In this document: piece after piece, positions 1 to 11,128 of the stretch
How positions within the stretch are numbered: position 1 is the first letter of the stretch
How the letters are laid out: each line of letters starts with the position of its first letter
NCBI RefSeq assembly: GCF_019393635.1
Contig: NC_057861.1
Span: forward strand, 193,439,026 to 193,503,025
DNA from: Dromiciops gliroides
Lineage: Eukaryota; Chordata; Mammalia; Microbiotheria; Microbiotheriidae
DNA: 64,000 bases
Direction: 5' to 3'
The notes under the pieces: generated by a model
Told to the model about the DNA's origin: nothing
Databases searched by the model: none
The model's input: the letters and a program-made list of their open reading frames with translations, nothing else
Made by a program: the position numbers and the translations under genes

Positions 1-94
1 CAAGGAATTTGTAATCTGCTAGGGGGAATAGATATACATATGTTATGTTTATATTTATATATAATACAAATTAGAATACCATCAGTAAAGGCTG

Positions 95-275
95 TATTGT
101 GTACTCAGAGGTCTTGGGTTTGAATTCTGATTCTGCTATTTACTGCTTGTGTGAATTTGGGCAAGTCACTTCCCTTCTTTGGGGGTTAATTTCCTCATTT
201 GTAAAAGGTAGAGGTTGGACTAAATGATCTCTTAGGTCCTTCCAGCTCAAAATTGAGGATCCAATGATCCCATAA
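95..275 (+). repeat. MIR-type CORE-SINE relic
   Basis: Diverged MIR-like order: tRNA-like part with gggtttgaattctgattctg, then gggcaagtcacttccc, then ttcctcatttgtaaaa, ending in the ggtccttccagctc motif common in marsupial relics. Confidence 0.7.
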
Positions 276-555
276 AGTATATAAAAAGAGTATAAAATGT
301 TATGACATAAGATGAAAAAAAAATGACAACCAGCTGGCAGAGCTCAGAGGAGGTGGAATGGAGGAAGTCATATTTGTACTGACCAATCTTAGTAGATAAA
401 TGTTTTGGCTTGGCAAAACAGCTGTCTCATAGTTTTGTCTCTGTGGTACAAAAAGTTGGCTTACCTTTTAGGGGTAAACTCCAACCCCAACTTAGAAACT
501 TGGTGAAATTTCCATTCTAGACATCAAAATGAGCTACCAGCTTCTGCCTTTTGTA

Positions 556-1070
556 AGAAGTAATAATAATAGGCAACATTTATATAATACTTTAGGATTT
601 ACAAAGTACTTTATGTATATTACCTCATTATATCCTCACAAGAGCCCTATGAGGATGTTCCATTATTATTCCTTTTTATAGATGAAGAAACTGTGGTTGA
701 GAGGGAGTAAGTGACTTGTCTACAATCACATAGGTCAGTTAAGTGGTACAGTGGATAAAGTGCCAGGCCTGGAGTCAGGAAGACTCATGGATCTGAATTC
801 AGTATGGCCTCAGACACAAGTTTATGACACTGGGCAAGTCACTTAACCCTATTTGCCCTAGTATCTCATTTGTAAAATGAGATGGAGAAGGAAATGGCAA
901 ACCACTGCCAGGAAAATCCCAAATGGAGTCATGGAAAGTTAAATATGTCTGAAAAATGACTTCACTTTTCATTTAGAATCACATAGCTAGTCAGTGTCAG
1001 AGGTGGGATTCAAACTCAGGTCATTCTAACTACAAGTCTAGCATTCTATTTTCTATGCCACCAAGCCATT
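556..1070 (-). repeat. MIR-type relic split by a MAR1-like SINE
   Basis: Reads as a reverse MIR-like repeat (tacctcattatatcctcac, gatgaagaaactg, then after the insert aatcacatagctagt and gggattcaaactcagg). Its two halves flank the SINE at 734-976 and share the duplicated target aatcacatag. Confidence 0.65.
734..976 (+). repeat. MAR1-like SINE with target duplication
   Basis: Long SINE type: tRNA-like head (ggtacagtggataaagtg), gggcaagtcacttaaccc, tcatttgtaaaatgag, ggagaaggaaatggcaaacc and a 3' end gtctgaaaaatgac that resembles RTE 3' ends. Flanked by aatcacatag at 724-733 and 977-986, so it inserted into an older MIR-type repeat. Confidence 0.8.
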
Positions 1071-1327
1071 TCTGCCTATAATGTACCAAAAAGTAAGTTT
1101 TAATAATAACACATGGGATAATTATCACCTTTCTTCAAAGTCCCTCAGAATCCCACAGTAAACATTTCTCAATACAATTTGCATCCTTGAGGTAAAACTG
1201 AGTCCATCATTCATCAATTAGCATCAGTCTGGTATGATTTCTCTAGCAAAGTATTCTGCATAGCCTCCTGCTGATCTGAATCCATTGGGCAGCACCATAG
1301 CCCACAATAGATGAAAAGCCTGACTCT
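1071..1327. other. No recognised feature
   Basis: AT-rich non-coding sequence with no open frame of note and no repeat I can name. Confidence 0.5.
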
Positions 1328-1340
1328 GGACCCTACATCT

Positions 1341-1654
1341 GTCTTTTTTTAGTATTTTATTTTCCCCCAATTACATGTAAAAACAATTTTAACATCTATT
1401 TTTAAAACTTTGAGTTCCAAATTCTCTCCCTTCCTCCCTCTCCCCCCTTTGAGAAGGCAAGCAATTCAATATAGATTATATATGTGTAGTCATGTAAAAC
1501 ATTTCCATATTAGTGATATTGTGAAAGAAAACAGACCAAAAAACCCTCAAGAAAAATAAAGTAAAATATGCTTCAATCTGTATTCAAACACCATCAGTTC
1601 TTTCTATGGGGGTTGATAGGATTCTTTATCATAGGTCCTTCAGAGTTGTCTTGT
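1341..1654 (-). repeat. L1 3' end, short 5'-truncated insertion
   Basis: Reverse-oriented marsupial L1 3' UTR (tattttattttcccccaatt, gagttccaaattctctccc, then the end of ORF2 non-coding tail). Target duplication ggaccctacatct (1328-1340) and ggatcctacatct (1655-1667), with one mismatch. Confidence 0.85.
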
Positions 1655-1667
1655 GGATCCTACATCT

Positions 1668-2028
1668 CTTGAGAGACAGATATGAGAAAGGAAGAGAATA
1701 GAACACAAGACAAGACAAGACAAAAGAAGATACAAGAGAAAGTAAGGCAAGAGAAGGAAAGGCAAAGCAAATTAAGACAAGATAACCAAAATGTTGGGCA
1801 GTGGGGGAGGTCAGAAATGTAACTCTCTTCAAATATTTGAAGGGATGTTACTTAAACAATTAGACTTGTTCTGCTTGGCCTTAGAAAGAAGAATCAAGGG
1901 AAAAAATTAAAAGTTGCAAAGCAACACATTTAGGCTTTGTGTGAGGAAAAACATCCTAAATGAGTTATCCAACTATCTCAGCTTTTATGCCCCTGTCTAG
2001 GGCCCTATCCACCATATTATCATTTAAT
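1668..2028. other. Unclassified, with GACAA/AAGAGA-rich stretch and possible CR1/L3-like relic
   Basis: Positions 1700-1770 are rich in acaag and aagaga units (low complexity). From about 1811 the sequence resembles CR1/L3-like relics seen elsewhere in the window, but weakly. Confidence 0.35.
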
Positions 2029-2335
2029 ATAAATGTGTGTTTGTATATATGTACATTATCTAGATATAATAATGTATACACATATATGAATGTATATATA
2101 GTTATATACTTGATTGATTTATTTAATCAACATCCCATCCTTGTACAAATATATATTATATATATTTGTGTAAGGATGTATATATATGTATATATAAAAG
2201 GATGTATTTGTATAAGGATTTGTATATATAATATATATTTGTATAAGGATGTATATGTATATATGGATGTATTTGTATAAGGATTTGTATATATATATTT
2301 ATATAAGGATGGGATGTTGATTGAATAAGTCAATC
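2029..2335. repeat. AT-rich minisatellite, unit around tttgtataaggat
   Basis: Repeated blocks of ttgtataaggatg(t/a) separated by tatata runs. Short open frames over it on both strands are low-complexity artefacts. The motif gatgggatgttgatt near 2308 is the reverse complement of aatcaacatcccatc near 2127, so the array sits between a short inverted repeat. Confidence 0.8.
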
Positions 2336-3034
2336 AAGTTATCCTACTCCATTTAAAATAATGATAAAATAAATGATGTCTTGATATTTTAATAAGGTGA
2401 GAACGTCTCAATCAATCAATCTTAATCATACAATTTAGACTAAGTTCAAAAAGTCCTCAGAACTGGAGTAACTTGGCCAAGGAATTGTGTTTAGATTGAC
2501 TGGGGTAACTTGGTTACTCTTTAGGAATTGTTTATAGCCAAATTGTTTAGAACCAAAATTATTCCAGAGATTGGAGTAATTGTGGGCATTCCAGTAAAAC
2601 TCCAGAGAAGGAACCTTTTGGGGAGATATGTACAACAGGAGATGACTCAGTTTTGGCTTTAGTCTCTTCTTCCCACCTCTTCACCAGAGGAAAACTGTCA
2701 GAGCTTAAAAAGATCTTGAGGACTTTGGACTTTCCATTGGAGCTCTAGTGGGGCTCCTGGGATCAATCAGTGGCAGTTTCTGAGCCAAGGACATACTGGA
2801 TGAAGACTAATGACTCCACAGGGATGAATGAACCAGAAAAGAAGCCACATAATACCTGTGTAGAACTATGTGGAGAGCACCCCATAGAAGGGAGAAAAGG
2901 ATTTCCAGCCGCCAGGAGCTGTGAATGCACATGCAGCAAACCCCTTTGCCACATGTGCTCTCTAAGCTTGAGCTCACTTTCCCCTCCACTTTGTATGTAC
3001 TTTTAGGAGAGTGTGTTAGAGACTCATCAATTTA
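2336..3034. other. Unclassified intergenic sequence
   Basis: Non-repetitive by eye. Several short frames overlap on both strands, none resembling a known protein. Confidence 0.4.
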
Positions 3035-3545
3035 GTGAATGCCCCTTTCATTTTTTTAAATCATAAAAGTATTTTACTACTTTCCAGTTACATGTAAAGA
3101 TAGCTTACAACATTTGTTTTTATAAGATTTTGAGTTCCAAATTTTTCTCCCTCCCTCCCTTCCCAAGACAGAAAGCAATCTGATATAGGTCACATATGTA
3201 CAATAACATTAAATATATTTCTGCATTAGTTATGTTGTGAAAGAAGAATCAGAACAAAAGGGGAAAACCTCAGAAAAGAACAAAAAAGTAGAAACAGTAT
3301 GGTTCAATCTACATTCAGATTCTACAGTTATTTTTTCTGGATGTGGAGAACCTTTTCACCATGAGTCCTTTGGAAGTGTCTTGGATCATTGTATTACTGA
3401 GAAGAACTAAATTGATCACAGTTGATCATCACATAATGTTGCTGTTACTATGTACAATGTTCTTTTGGTTCTGTTCACTTCATTCAGCATCAGTCCACTT
3501 AAGTCTTTCCAGGTTTTTCTGAAATCTGCCTGTTCAACATTTCTT

Positions 3546-3685
3546 TTTTTGGAGGGGTGGGCAATGAGGGTTAAGTGACATGCCCAAGGTCACACAGCTA
3601 GTGTCAAGTGTCTGAGGCCGGATTTGAACTCAGATCCTCCTGACTCCAGGGCCAGTGCTCAATCCACTGCGCCACCTAGCTGCCT
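3546..3685 (-). repeat. Short tRNA-derived SINE
   Basis: Most common SINE of the window. Sense form: ggggcagctaggtggc, an A-box-like ggcgcagtggatagag, a B-box-like gagttcaaatcc, gctgtgtgaccctgggcaag, tcacttaacc and an A-rich tail. Here in reverse; target copies cctgttcaacatttctt (3529-3545) and cctgttcatcatttctt (3686-3702). Confidence 0.92.
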
Positions 3686-4407
3686 CCTGTTCATCATTTC
3701 TTATAGCACAATAGTATTCCATTACATTCATATACCACAAGTTGTTCAACCATTCCTCAATCTAGGAATCCCCTTGATTTCCAATTCTTTGCCACCACAA
3801 AGAGAGCTGCTATAAATATTTTTGTACATGTGGGTCCTTTTACCTTTTTTATGATCTCTTTGGGATGAAGACCTAAGAGTGGTATTGCTGGTTTGAAGGG
3901 CATGCACAGCTTTATAGCCCTCTGGGCATAGTTCCAAACTGCTCTCTTGAATGGTTGGATCAGTTCACAATTCCATCAACAATGCATCAGTATTCCAATT
4001 TTTCCACAACTTCTCCAACATTTATTATTTTCCTTTTTTGTCATTTTAGCCAATCTGATAGATGTGAGGGGGGTACTTCAGAGTTGTTTTAATGTGCATT
4101 TCTCTAATCAATAGTGATTTAGAACATTTTTTTCACATGGCAATAGATAGATTTGACTTCTTAATCTGAAAACTGCCCGTTCATATCCTTTGACCATTTC
4201 TCAATTGGGGAATCACTTCCATTCTTATAAATTTGATTTAGTTCCCTATATATTTTAGAAATGAGTCCTTTATCAGAAACACTGGCTGTAAAAATTGTTT
4301 CCCAGCTTTCTGCTTCCCTTCTAATTTTGGCTGCATTACTTTAATTAGTATAAAACCTTTTAAATTTAATGTAATCATTTTGAATTTCATAATAATCTCC
4401 ATCTCTT

Positions 4408-4556
4408 GGGGCAGCTAGGTGGCACAGTGGATAAAGCAATGGCCCTGGATTTAGGAGGACCTGAGTTCAAATCTGTCTTCAGACACTTGACACTTACTAG
4501 CTGTGTGACCCTGGGCAAATCACTTAACCTCATTTCCCCCCCCCCCAAAAAAAAAT
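4408..4556 (+). repeat. Short tRNA-derived SINE
   Basis: Complete copy with an A-rich tail, inside the 3-kb L1. Target duplication aataatctccatctctt at 4391-4407 and aataatctctatctctt just after the tail. Confidence 0.92.
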
Positions 4557-4918
4557 AATAATCTCTATCTCTTGTTTGGTCATAAATTCTTCTCTCTGTA
4601 GATCTGAAAGGTAAAGTATTCCTTTCTCTCCTGATTTACTTATGATATCACCCTTTCTGGCTAAATCATGTACCTATTTTGACCTTATTTTGATATACAA
4701 TGTAAGATGTTGGTCTATGCCTAGTTTCTGCCATATCTTCCAGTTTTCCCAGTGAGTGAGTTCTAATTTCAGAAGCTGGAGTCTTTGAGTTTATCAAACA
4801 GTAGATTACTATAATCATTTACTGTATCTCCTGTGCCTAACCTATTCCATTGATCCACCACTCTATTTCTTAGCCAGTACAAAATACTTTTGATTTCCAC
4901 TCAATAGTATAGCTTTAG

Positions 4919-5056
4919 GGGGCAGGTAGATGGCACAGTGGATAAAGCACCGGCCCTGGATTCAGGACTCCCTGAGTTCAAATCCGACCTCAGACACTTG
5001 ATACTTACTAGCTCTGTGACCCTGGACAAGTCACTTATCCCTCATTGCCCCGCAAA

Positions 5057-5112
<56 letters not shown>

Positions 5113-5139
5113 AAATAAATATATTTTTTAAAATAAAAA
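4919..5139 (+). repeat. Short tRNA-derived SINE with (AAAG)n tail
   Basis: Complete head and body; the tail expanded to about 14 AAAG units (5056-5114). Perfect target duplication atagctttag at 4909-4918 and 5140-5149. Confidence 0.92.
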
Positions 5140-5483
5140 TAGCTTTAGATTCGGTATGGCTAGCCCACCTTCCTATGCATTTATATTAGTCTTTATATTC
5201 TTGACCTTTTGTTCTTTCAGATGAATTTTGTTATTATTTTTTCTAGCTCTATAAAATTTTTTAATGTAGTCTGGTATGACATTGAATAAGTAAATTAATT
5301 TAGGTAGAATTGTCATTTTTATTATATTAGCTCAGCCTATCCATGAGCAATTGATGTTTTTCCAATTATTTAGATCTGATTTTATTTGTGTGAAAAGTGT
5401 TTTGTAATTGTGTTCATAAAATTCCTGGGTTTGTCTTTGAAGATAGACTCCCAAATATTTTATGCTGTCTACAATTACTTTAT

Positions 5484-5636
5484 TTTTTATTTTATTTTAT
5501 TTGTGAGGCAATTGGGGTTAAGTGACTTGCCCAGGGTCACACAGCTAGTAAGTGTCAAGGGTCTGAGGTTGGACTTGAACTCAGAACCTCTTGAATCCAG
5601 GGCCAGTGCTCTATCCGCTGTGCCACCTAGCTGCCC
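5484..5636 (-). repeat. Short tRNA-derived SINE
   Basis: Reverse copy with a T-rich start (tail) and ending in ccacctagctgccc. L1 sequence resumes on both sides; the target copies are roughly acaattacttta and acaggtatttta. Confidence 0.88.
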
Positions 5637-5675
5637 TACAGGTATTTTAAATAGAATTTCTCTTTCTATCTCTTG

Positions 5676-5909
5676 CTACTGAGCTTTGTTGGTCATGTTT
5701 AGAAATGCTGATGATTTATGTGGATTTATTTTATATCCTGCAACTTTGCTAAAGTTTTTAATTGTTTCAAGTAGTTTTTTTTTAGTTGATTCTCTAGGAT
5801 TCTCTAAGTATACCATCATATCATCTGCAAAGATTGATAATTTTGTTTCCTCATTACCTATTCTAATTCCTTTATTTCCTTTTTCTTTTCTTATTGCTAA
5901 AGCTAACAT
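5676..5909 (-). pseudogene. L1 ORF2 reverse transcriptase fragment
   Basis: 77-codon open piece of L1 ORF2p, which normally supplies endonuclease and reverse transcriptase for retrotransposition. It contains the catalytic FADD motif ([14 protein letters not shown]) followed by [12 protein letters not shown], typical of the L1 palm and thumb region. It is a small part of a protein of about 1,250 residues, ends at a stop where ORF2 should continue, and cannot be functional. Confidence 0.88.
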
Positions 5910-6018
5910 TTCTACTACAACATTAAATAATAGAGGTAATAGTGGACATCACTGTTTCACCCCTGATCTTATTGGGAATGCCTCTAACTTATCCCCATTA
6001 CACGGTGAATGCCCCTTT

Positions 6019-6530
6019 TTAAAAGCTACTAAAAACTGGTTGACTAAATTGAAAATCAAATGATAATCTTGGGGCGAGGAACACCAGAATGATGCTTGAG
6101 CCTGTATTAGAAGTAAAGACGTCTGCCAATCCCTCAAGGGTACTCCTAGACCCCTGAGAGGACATAGTAACCATAATACTCATGAGTATGAATGTGAGTT
6201 GGGACAAGTGCCTCAGAACAAATGTTAGTTATAAGCATGTATCTCCCTCCAATATTATGCTTTTTGAGTGCAGGAAAACTATTTTATTTTTGTTTTTATA
6301 TCCTTAGCACCTTGCAAAATTCCTGGCATAGGATAGATTCTTAGTAAATATGTTATAATGGATTGACTTATACAAAAGTGCAATGGACAGTCTTGGGAGG
6401 GAAACCTCCTTAGATGTCTTCAAGAAGAACATGTTTATTGGGTAGATTATAGAGGAGATTCTTGTTCAGGCACAGGTTGAACAAAAAATGTTATCTGAAG
6501 TTTCTTTCAACTTCAAAATTCTCTGTTCTC
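6019..6530 (+). repeat. L2-like 3' end and CR1/L3-like relic
   Basis: 6250-6372 follows the L2-type ending (tttgagtgcaggaaaac, cttagcaccttgcaaaatt, cctggcataggatag, taaatatg). 6383-6530 resembles the CR1/L3-like relic also at 36885-37320 (gatgtcttcaagaagaaca, ggagattcttgttcaggca). Both are old and approximate. Confidence 0.5.
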
Positions 6531-7980
6531 AAGAGGTCATTCACTGGTCCAATCCTGCCAACTTCTGCTGTTCATTGCTTGATCTGGTTAGGTCTCTAGT
6601 CTGTCCTTTGGCATAGCTCTCCATAAAAATTGCTTTATATCTTTACCAGAGTGCTTGAGAATGTTTTCCCAGATCCACTAAGTAGTTGGCTCTATCAGTA
6701 ATTTCAGTTCTCACACTAAATCATAAAAACAAGGAATTTCTTTTTTTAAAGCTGTTTCACCTTGTTTCATACGTATAGTGGGCACCTCTGGACATCTTGA
6801 TTTCCTTCTGTCCTCTAGAGTTTGCTGTATTGTTCTGGGTCTAATCCAGTCACTGTCCCTGATTCCTTCATTAGCCATGTTGACTAATTTAGGCATGTTG
6901 ACCAATGCCATTGGAAAAAGAAGCTAAATTCCAAAACATCCCTTCCCAATGGATCCATACATTCGTGGTTCAGTGTCTAGCAAATCATCCCATTTGTTCC
7001 CCAGCTTGCTGCCGTTAGGAACCAGAAGCACATGAATAATTGACCAGGACTGTTAGAGTACCTTCCATCCTTGAATGAAGAGCATTCTCAGCATATCCTT
7101 AGGAATGTGAATCCTCAGGGCCACTTCTCCCAGGTGTGTCATTGTTTGAAACTTTTTTGTTTGTTACTTTTCAGAAATCTTCTTCCTACCATACTATGAG
7201 GTTGTTTGAGGATCTGGCCCCAGAGTCAAGAAGACCTGAATTGAAGTTCTGCCTCTAATACTCTTAACTCAGGGCAAGTCACTTAACCCATCAATTCTCC
7301 TTGCAGATTTCTAAGATTATAAATTGTAAAACAGGTCCCAATCTGTGTTTATAGAGACTTAAAAAAAACCCCCCAAACTTGAGTTTTTACAAGTTTTTTT
7401 TATTACTACTTTAGGTTTTGTAAATTATTATTAAAAATAAATATGCAATGCCTTCTGCTGAGGTATATTTATACAGAGTAACATTGGGTTCATTTCTTTA
7501 TTGCTTAGCATCTGGAGAAGAGGGAAAAGATAAAATAAGAACAATAGAAACAATGTGAATCGGTTTTGAAAAATAGGAAATGTTATACAAATACAAGTCA
7601 TCATTATTCATCATAATATTAATAATAGCAAACATATTATGAATGGTTACCAAAGTAGTTGCAAAGGGACTTCTGTGTTAATTCATCAAGCACACAAATA
7701 ATACTTATTTCAGAGTTCTGGACAAGTTATTTCCCTTAGAATTCTCCTTTAAAACTGCATTCCTTTTGTTTAAAAAATTACATTTAATTCTTTTTAAAAG
7801 ATCTGTGAAAGAATCTCCAATGTATTCCTTCTCCTTTGCCCTATTGACAATGCTAAATCAATGTTTGTTTGTTTTTTTCCAATTACCACTCCTCTCATGA
7901 CAGGATATATGAGAGAATTAAATAAAAGGAAGTAATGACTTAATTCATTTGAAAGTAGTTCTATTTCCCTTAACTCATAA
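6531..7980. other. Unclassified intergenic sequence
   Basis: No coding signal. A degraded tRNA-SINE-like patch lies near 7210-7300 (gggcaagtcacttaaccc). The rest is AT-rich single-copy sequence by eye. Confidence 0.4.
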
Positions 7981-7984
7981 AATA

Positions 7985-8480
7985 TTAGAGTTGGAAGGGA
8001 CTGTTGATCCACATAGATTTAGACTCACAGAATCTCTGAGTTAACAAGTACTTTAAAGACTCTCTAGTCCAACAGACCTATGCCTGACCAACAACCTTTT
8101 TTATAATACTGATAATTGACCATCCAGTCTCTCCCTTAAACCTTCCTCTGAGGGGAAACCTATTACCTCCCCAGACAGCCTATTCCCCTTTTGGAAAACT
8201 CTACTAATTGGGAATTTCTTCCTTAAAACAAGAGGATGCCTCTCTCCATCTTCCACACATTTTTCCTAGTTCTGTTCCCTGGGGCCAAATAGAACAAATC
8301 TAATATATGTGAGAGTCCCTCATGTACTTAACGATAGCTACCATATCTCTCCTAAGTGGCAAAACAACCCTAATTCCTTTACTGGATACCCCTTTGATAG
8401 CCTAACAATATCCTGGTTACTCTCTTTTGGAAGAGAACCAGCTCCATTACTTTATAATTAAGCTAACTGAGACCCAGAGA
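7985..8480 (-). repeat. CR1/L3-like LINE relic
   Basis: Reverse-oriented relic: agagttggaagggact, ctctagtccaacagac, gaggggaaacctattacc, tcctagttctgttccctggg, ctaccatatctctcct. The same family recurs at 28500-28700, 36885-37320 and 40598-40725. The family name is my inference from this typical order of motifs. Confidence 0.6.
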
Positions 8481-8547
8481 TACAAAGGGACATATAACTG
8501 AATCAGGTAGAGAACACAGATCAATTAACTTTTCAATCAGAATTATC

Positions 8548-8790
8548 CATAACTACTTACATTTATATAGTTTTTTTTTACAACTTAAAACCACTTTCCA
8601 CAAAACAACCCTGTATAGTAAGTAGTACAAGCTTTGTTATCCTCATTTTATAGATAAGGAAACTGAGAAGGACTATGAAATAAACTGTTCAACCTCATTG
8701 GATTAGGAAGTACCAGAGCTGAGATTTGAACCCAGGTCTCTTGATTTGATATTTGGTACTTTCCATTATATTCAAGTACTTCCTTTAAAA
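8548..8790 (-). repeat. MIR-type relic
   Basis: Reverse MIR-like order: ttatcctcattttatagata, aggaaactgag, gagatttgaacccaggtc. Its right part belongs to the duplicated segment 8674-8832. Confidence 0.6.
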
Positions 8791-8832
8791 TATTAAAACA
8801 AAAACAGCAATTATATGACCAAAATTATAAAA
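8674..8832 (+). repeat. Duplicated segment, first copy (partner 12111-12271)
   Basis: 159 bp nearly identical to 12111-12271: I count a 2-bp insertion and about one substitution. Too similar to be two independent old repeats, so it is a local copy. Here it is followed by L1; the partner is followed by RTE. Confidence 0.9.
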
Positions 8833-8840
8833 TACTTTTC

Positions 8841-9018
8841 TTTTTTTGTTTTTCTTTGTTGTTGTTGATTTTTGGGGGGCAGGGCAATGAGGGTTAAGTG
8901 AATTGCCCAAGGTCACACAGCTAGTAAGTGTCTAGTGTCTCAGGCCAGATTTGAAATAATTTCCTCCTAAATCCAGGGCCAGTACTTTATCCACTGTGCC
9001 ACCTAGTTGCCCCCCTAC
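8841..9018 (-). repeat. Short tRNA-derived SINE
   Basis: Reverse copy inside L1 sequence; target copies aaaatacttttc (8829-8840) and aaaacacttttc (9019-9030). Confidence 0.9.
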
Positions 9019-9250
9019 AAAACACTTTTCACAGAAATAAAGTCAGATCTAAACAAGTGGAAAAATATTAATTGCTCATGGGTAGGTAGAGCCAATATAA
9101 TAAAAATGACAACCCTATCTAAGTTAATTTATTTATTTAGTGCTATACAAATCAAACTATAAAAATATTTTATAGAGCTAGAAAAAATAATAACAAAATT
9201 CAACTGAAAAAACAAAATTTCAAGGATATAATGGGAATCAATGAAAAAAT

Positions 9251-9402
9251 TTGGGGGGCAGCTAGGTGGTGCAGTGAATAAAGCACTGGCCCTGGATTCA
9301 GGAGTACCTGAGTTCAAATCTGGCCTCAGACACTTAACACTTACTGGCTGTGTGACCCTGGGCAAGTCACTTAACCCCCACTGCCCCACCAAAAAAAAAA
9401 GT
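9251..9402 (+). repeat. Short tRNA-derived SINE
   Basis: Complete copy within L1. Target copies atgaaaaaat (9241-9250) and atgaaagaag (9403-9412). Its tail and the following L1 are copied again at 10738-10905. Confidence 0.9.
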
Positions 9403-9540
9403 ATGAAAGAAGGTGGTCTAGCAGTACCAGATCTCAAACTGTATTATAAAGTGGTAATTATCAAAACAATCTGGTAGTGGCTAAGAAATGGAGAAGTAGA
9501 TCAGTGGAATAGAATGGATAGAAATTACACTACAGTAAAT
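9371..9540 (+). repeat. Duplicated segment, first copy (partner 10738-10905)
   Basis: 170 bp spanning the end of the SINE and the adjoining L1. The partner has two fewer A's in the tail and about three substitutions. Because the SINE/L1 junction is shared, the copy was made after that SINE inserted. Confidence 0.92.
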
Positions 9541-10517
9541 GACTATAGTAATCTGATACATGATAAACCCAAAGATCCAAGCTTTTGAAACAAAAACTCA
9601 TTATTTGACAAAAACTGCTGGGAAAATTGGAAAACAGTATGGCAGAAACTAGGCATAGATCAACATCTCACACTGTATACTAAAATAACATCAAAATGGA
9701 TACATGATTTACACATCAAATTTATAAGAATGGAAGTGATTCCCCAATTGAGAAATGGTCAAAGGATATGAACAGGCAGTTTTAAGACAAAGAAATCAAA
9801 ACTATCTTTAATCATATGAAAAAATGCTCTAGATCATTATTGATCAGAAAAATGCAAATTAAAACAACTCTGAGGTATCACTTCACACCTATCAAAGTGG
9901 CAAATATAACAAAAATGGAAAATACTGCATGTTAGAGGGGATGTGGGAAAGCTGGGACACTAATCCACTGTTGGTGGAATGGTGAAAAGATCCCACCATT
10001 CTGGAGAGCAATTTGGAACTATGCCCAAAGGGCTAAAGAACTGTGCATACCCTTTGATCCAGTAATATCACTGCTAGGTTTATATCCCAAAGATATTCCC
10101 AAAAAGAGAAAAAGAACTACTTATACAAAAATATTTATAGCAGCTCTTTTTGTGGTGGCTAAGAATTGGAAGTCAAAGGAATTTCCATCAATTGGGGAAT
10201 GGCTAAACAAACTCTGGTATATGATGGGGATGGAATATTATAGTGCTATGAGAAATGACAAGCAGGATGACTTCTGAAAGGTCTGGAAAGACATGTATGA
10301 AATGATGTATAGTGAAGTGAGCAGAACCCAGAGAACATTGTGCACAGAGACAGTAATACTGTTTGATGAAGAATTGTGAATGACTTGACTATTCTCAACA
10401 ATACAATGATACAAGACAATCCCAAAGGGTGGTCGATGAAACATATTATCTACCTCCAAAGAAAGAACTGATATTGATGGAACAGACTGAAGCATGCTAT
10501 TTTTCACTTTCTTTCAT

Positions 10518-10737
10518 TTTTGAATCTAGTCAACAAGCTTGTATGCCTACCAAAAAGAGTGAATGACAAGCTCATGACAATGCAATTATCACTTGCAGGA
10601 AAATGCCATGCCAACATCATCAGTGCCTATGCTCCCACCATGACAAACCCTTATGAGGTCAAAGAAAAATTTTATGAAGACCCAGAGACAATGTGCCAAA
10701 ACAGGATAAGATTATAATTCTGTGTTACTTTAATGCT
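10518..10737 (+). mobile_element. RTE LINE, piece 1 (endonuclease region)
   Basis: Encodes a degraded RTE endonuclease segment (LMTMQLSLAGKCHANIISAY, then APTMTNPYEVKEKFYEDPE). The frame stops near 10717. The element resumes at 12272 with the next part of the same domain, so 10738-12271 interrupts it. The 5' end of RTE is missing. Confidence 0.85.
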
Positions 10738-10905
10738 TTAACCCCCACTGCCCCACCAAAAAAAAGTATGAAAGAAGGTGGTCTAGCAGTACCAGATCTC
10801 AAACTGTATTATAAAGTGGTAATTATCAAAACAATCTGGTAGTGGGTAAGAAATAGAGAAGTAGATCAGTGGAATAGAATGGATAGAAATTACACTATAG
10901 TAAAT
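10738..10905 (+). repeat. Duplicated segment, second copy (partner 9371-9540)
   Basis: Starts in the SINE's ttaacccccactg and runs through its A tail into L1. It begins right after RTE sequence ending tttaatgc, sharing tta at the join, and ends before an L1 3' end. Confidence 0.92.
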
Positions 10906-10915
10906 ATTAAAGTAT

Positions 10916-11097
10916 TATTAAAAATGGGGTGTTTTGTTAATGTAATTGTACATATATAACCTCTATCAGATTACTTGCTGTCTTGGGGAGGGGGGAGGGA
11001 ATGGAGGGAGGGAGAAAAATTTGAAACTAGAAATCTTATAAAAACAAATGTCAAAAACTATCTCTAAATGTAACTGGAAAATAATAAAATACTTTTA
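10916..11097 (+). mobile_element. L1 3' UTR end
   Basis: Typical marsupial L1 3' end: tgtaattgtacatatataac, cagattacttgctgtcttgg, a G-rich gaggggggagggaatgg tract and an A-rich end near aataaaatacttttatgg. It may be the missing end of the L1 at 8833-10517. Confidence 0.8.
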
Positions 11098-11128
11098 TGG
11101 AAAAAATAAAATTACCCCAGAGACAAAA

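Larger units (their letters stand above)
3049..6004 (-). mobile_element. 5'-truncated LINE-1 with four nested SINEs
   Basis: Minus-strand L1 covering the second half of ORF2 and the 3' UTR. The 14-bp target duplication gtgaatgccccttt flanks it at 3035-3048 and 6005-6018, so it is a single truncated retrotransposition. The most readable coding block is the reverse transcriptase core near its 5' end (see 5676-5909); the rest is frame-broken. It is interrupted by SINEs at 3546-3685, 4408-4556, 4919-5139 and 5484-5636, which postdate it. Confidence 0.92.
8833..10517 (+). mobile_element. LINE-1 ORF2 end and 3' region, interrupted
   Basis: Plus-strand L1 carrying the C-terminal part of ORF2, frame-broken throughout. 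SINEs sit at 8841-9018 and 9251-9402. It stops abruptly at about 10517 in tttcactttctttcattttt, where RTE sequence begins; its natural 3' end seems to resume at about 10916-11097, so the two parts may be one element. Confidence 0.85.
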